From the NCBI GenBank assembly GCA_003526065.1, contig DQBD01000113.1, positions 1-7,166 on the forward strand: a stretch of DNA of 7,166 nt, written 5' to 3'. Shown here in pieces: positions 1 to 7,166 of this stretch. The stretch is from Gammaproteobacteria bacterium. GTDB taxonomy: Bacteria; Pseudomonadota; Gammaproteobacteria; Immundisolibacterales; Immundisolibacteraceae. Below the pieces are notes generated by a model. That model did not search any database and was not told the DNA's origin. It saw only the letters and a program-made list of their open reading frames with translations. The position numbers were made by a program, and so were the translations under genes. Numbering within the stretch: the stretch's first letter is position 1; the number at the start of each line of letters is the position of its first letter.

Positions 1-611
1 GTGGTTGTAGACGACGTCCAGCAGTGCCATCAGGCCGCGCGCGTGCGCTTCCTGCACCAGCGTCTTGAGCGCTGTCGGTGAACCGTAGGCGCTGTCCGGG
101 GCGAACGGCAGCACGCCGTCGTAGCCCCAGCCGCGGCGTCCCGGAAAGTCCGCCACGGGCATCAGTTCCAGCGCCGTGACGCCAAGCTCGACCAGGTAGT
201 CGAGCCGGCGTCGCACGCCGTCGAAGTCGCCGCTGGCCGTGAAGGCGCCGACGTGCAGTTCGTAGATCACCGCCTCGTGCCAGGGGCGCCCGCGCCAGCC
301 GGCGTCCTGCCAGTCGAAGGCCAGGGGGTCGACCACCAGGCTGGCGCCGTGGACGTCATCCGGGTTGCAGCGCGAGGCCGGGTCCGGCACGCACAGGTCG
401 CCGTCGATGCGGTAGCGGTAGCGGCTGCCGGCGCCGACGCCGGCGGCATGGGTCCGATACCAGCCGTCGTCGTGTGACGCCAGCGTCAAGCTGTGTTCGC
501 CGTCGTCACCGCCGAGCAGGAGCTCGACCTGCCGGGCGCCCGGCGCCCACAGTCGGAAGTGCGTGCCGCCGTCGCCCGGCTCGGCACCGAAAGGCATGTG
601 GTGAAAGCGTT

Positions 612-615
<4 letters not shown>
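1..615 (-). CDS. treZ: TreZ, malto-oligosyltrehalose trehalohydrolase (partial, N-terminal 205 residues)
   Basis: TreZ (GH13_10) cleaves trehalose from maltooligosyltrehalose made by TreY. The visible part is residues 1-205 of a family usually about 580-610 long; it runs off the window at base 1. An N-terminal beta-sandwich domain (about 7-95) carries MPFGAEPGDGGTHFRLWAPGA and the YRYRIDG strand. The barrel begins with WHEAVIYELHVGAFT at 112-126. LELMPVADFPGRRGWGYDGV at 149-168 identifies TreZ and argues against GlgB, which has a WGYQ-type motif there. The last visible residues are LLDVVYNH, GH13 conserved region I, so the catalytic acids are outside the window. The ATG at 615 overlaps the glgX TGA in ATGA, with no evident Shine-Dalgarno, which suggests translational coupling. 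A second Met at residue 7 is possible, but the overlap favours the first. A treY gene would be expected nearby, beyond base 1. Confidence 0.94.
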
Positions 616-2750
<2,135 letters not shown>

Positions 2751-2847
2751 GAACGGCTCCTGTCGGATTGCGCGGCGATCGCCACGTTACGGTCGTACCG
2801 CGACAATCGGGCGACACGCAATCGGCATGCCAGGGAACGGCGGCCAT
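2751..2847 (-). other. 97-bp intergenic gap between treS-mak and glgX
   Basis: This is the only non-coding stretch in the window. It has no convincing -35/-10 pair and no strong hairpin followed by a T-run on the minus strand, so I see neither a clear promoter nor a terminator. It holds the perfect 10-bp palindrome GGCGATCGCC at 2774-2783. The heptamer GATTGCG at 2766-2772 is repeated inverted as CGCAATC at 2817-2823, and CAATCGG is repeated directly at 2804-2810 and 2819-2825. These short repeats could be a regulator site or chance. The gap separates two tightly overlapping gene pairs, so it is the natural place for an internal promoter or an RNA-processing point; this is inference. Confidence 0.6.
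2757..2761 (-). promoter_or_regulatory. Shine-Dalgarno sequence of glgX
   Basis: On the minus strand this reads AGGAG, six bases ahead of the ATG whose first base is 2750. It fixes the GlgX start. Of the three start codons visible in the window it is the only one with a clear ribosome binding site; the other two overlap upstream stop codons. This suggests that glgX begins an independently translated pair. Confidence 0.85.
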
Positions 2848-6182
<3,335 letters not shown>

Positions 6183-6186
<4 letters not shown>

Positions 6187-7166
6187 TGGAAGTAGTCGAA
6201 GTCGCGTTCGCTGCGCAGGCGCCGGCGCAGGCGCAGGATGTGCACGGGCGCCGCCGCCGGGTCGAGCTGCACGAAGTTGCGCGCGCCCTGCCACAGGTAG
6301 CGCGCGCCGGACAGCAGGTCGTGCGCCTGATAGGGCCGCTGCGGGTCGATGCCGAGGTCGGCCAGCGGCAGGTCGATCCAGCCGGTCTGCGTGTGGTGCG
6401 GGTCGAGGTTGGCCACCACCACGATCACGTCGCCCTCGCCGTCGTCCGGTGGCGATTTGCTGAAGCACAGCAGCAGGTCGTTGTCGACCGGGTGAAAGCG
6501 CAGGCTCCAGTCCGCCTGCAGGGCCGGGTTGTCGCGCCGGATGCGGTTCAGGCGGGTCAGGTAGTCGCGCAGGCTGTCCGCCCGGGTCAGGTCCCAGCGG
6601 CGCACCTGGTATTTCTCCGAATCGCGGTATTCCTCGCTGCCCGGCTCGCGCGGCGCGTGCTCGCACAGCTCGAAGGCCGGGCCGTAGACGCCGTAGCTGG
6701 CCCCCAGGGTGGCCGCCAGCGCGCCGCGCAGCATGAACGCCGCCCGCCCGCCGAACTGCAGGAACTCGGTCAGGATGTCCGGCGTGTTCGGCCACAGGTT
6801 GGGGCGGAAGTATTCGCGCGACGCGTGCTGGGCCAGTTCGGTGAAGTAGTCGGTCAGCTCCTGCTTGGTGTTGCGCCAGGCGAAGTAGGTGTACGACTGC
6901 GTGAAGCCGAGCTTGGCCAGGCGGTGCATGATGCGCGGCCGGGTGAACGCCTCGGACAGGAAGATGGCGTCCGGGTGGCGGCGCTTGACGTCGCCGATCA
7001 GCCACGCCCACAGCGCGAACGGCTTGGTGTGCGGGTTGTCGACGCGGAAGATGCGCACGCCCTGTTCGAGCCAGAAGTTCGTGACGCCCAGCAGTTCCTG
7101 CCACAGGGCCTGCCAGTCGTCGGTCTCGAAGTCGAACGGGTAGATGTCCTGATATTTCTTGGGCGG
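6183..7166 (-). CDS. glgE: GlgE, alpha-1,4-glucan:maltose-1-phosphate maltosyltransferase (partial, C-terminal half)
   Basis: This is the last 327 residues of a GH13_3 maltosyltransferase; the start lies beyond the window edge. GlgE transfers maltosyl units from maltose-1-phosphate to the non-reducing end of alpha-1,4-glucans in the cytoplasm. The fragment opens with [10 protein letters not shown], a GlgE hallmark. It then has [11 protein letters not shown] with the expected nucleophile at fragment Asp43, FLSEAFTRP with the expected acid/base Glu72, [14 protein letters not shown], and WPNTPDIL with the third acidic residue Asp130. The 29-residue spacing from Asp43 to Glu72 equals that between Asp394 and Glu423 of the Streptomyces coelicolor enzyme, as I recall them. 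[16 protein letters not shown] and [12 protein letters not shown] mark the C-terminal region. The frame is open to the edge, so an internal GTG at 7058 is not the start. The stop overlaps the treS start. Family assignment is very secure; full length (family about 650-700 residues) cannot be seen. One oddity: the usual FWE after the nucleophile motif reads LWA. Confidence 0.97.

Noticed and set aside
6187..7104. Upstream extension of the treS-mak frame to a start at 7104
   Set aside because: The extra 306 residues are a shifted reading of glgE with Arg/Pro/Ala-rich composition. TreS homology begins just after the ATG at 6186, which overlaps the glgE stop.

Overview
The window is a GC-rich, gene-dense bacterial segment in which every supported gene lies on the minus strand, so the genes read from high to low coordinates. 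It holds four consecutive members of the alpha-amylase clan (GH13), all concerned with trehalose and alpha-glucan metabolism. GC-rich third codon positions and the presence of both a GlgE-type and a TreX/Y/Z-type trehalose module fit a high-GC proteobacterium, perhaps a gammaproteobacterium. That placement is inference; no marker gene is present to fix the taxon.

In transcription order: (1) 7166-6183, the C-terminal half of GlgE (maltosyltransferase using maltose-1-phosphate), cut by the window edge. (2) 6186-2848, a 1112-residue fusion of trehalose synthase (TreS) and maltokinase (Mak/Pep2), whose start codon overlaps the GlgE stop as ATGA. (3) A 97-bp non-coding gap, 2847-2751, with a good Shine-Dalgarno sequence at its end. 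(4) 2750-612, a complete 712-residue GlgX/TreX glycogen debranching enzyme. (5) 615-1, the N-terminal 205 residues of malto-oligosyltrehalose trehalohydrolase (TreZ), whose start overlaps the GlgX stop as ATGA; it is cut by the other window edge exactly at the first conserved GH13 motif. There is no unexplained stretch longer than 97 bases.

Together the enzymes form most of a loop. TreS interconverts trehalose and maltose, Mak phosphorylates maltose to maltose-1-phosphate, and GlgE adds its maltosyl unit to alpha-1,4-glucan. GlgX/TreX debranches glucan, and TreZ, with a TreY not in this window, releases trehalose from glucan chain ends. The operon therefore appears able to move glucose units both from trehalose into glucan and back. 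The branching enzyme GlgB, often next to treS in GlgE loci, is not between treS-mak and glgX here.

I did not find a novel system. All four genes belong to well-known families with intact visible catalytic residues. The points worth a second look are the gene order, the two ATGA couplings, small repeats in the only gap, and a substitution near the GlgE nucleophile.
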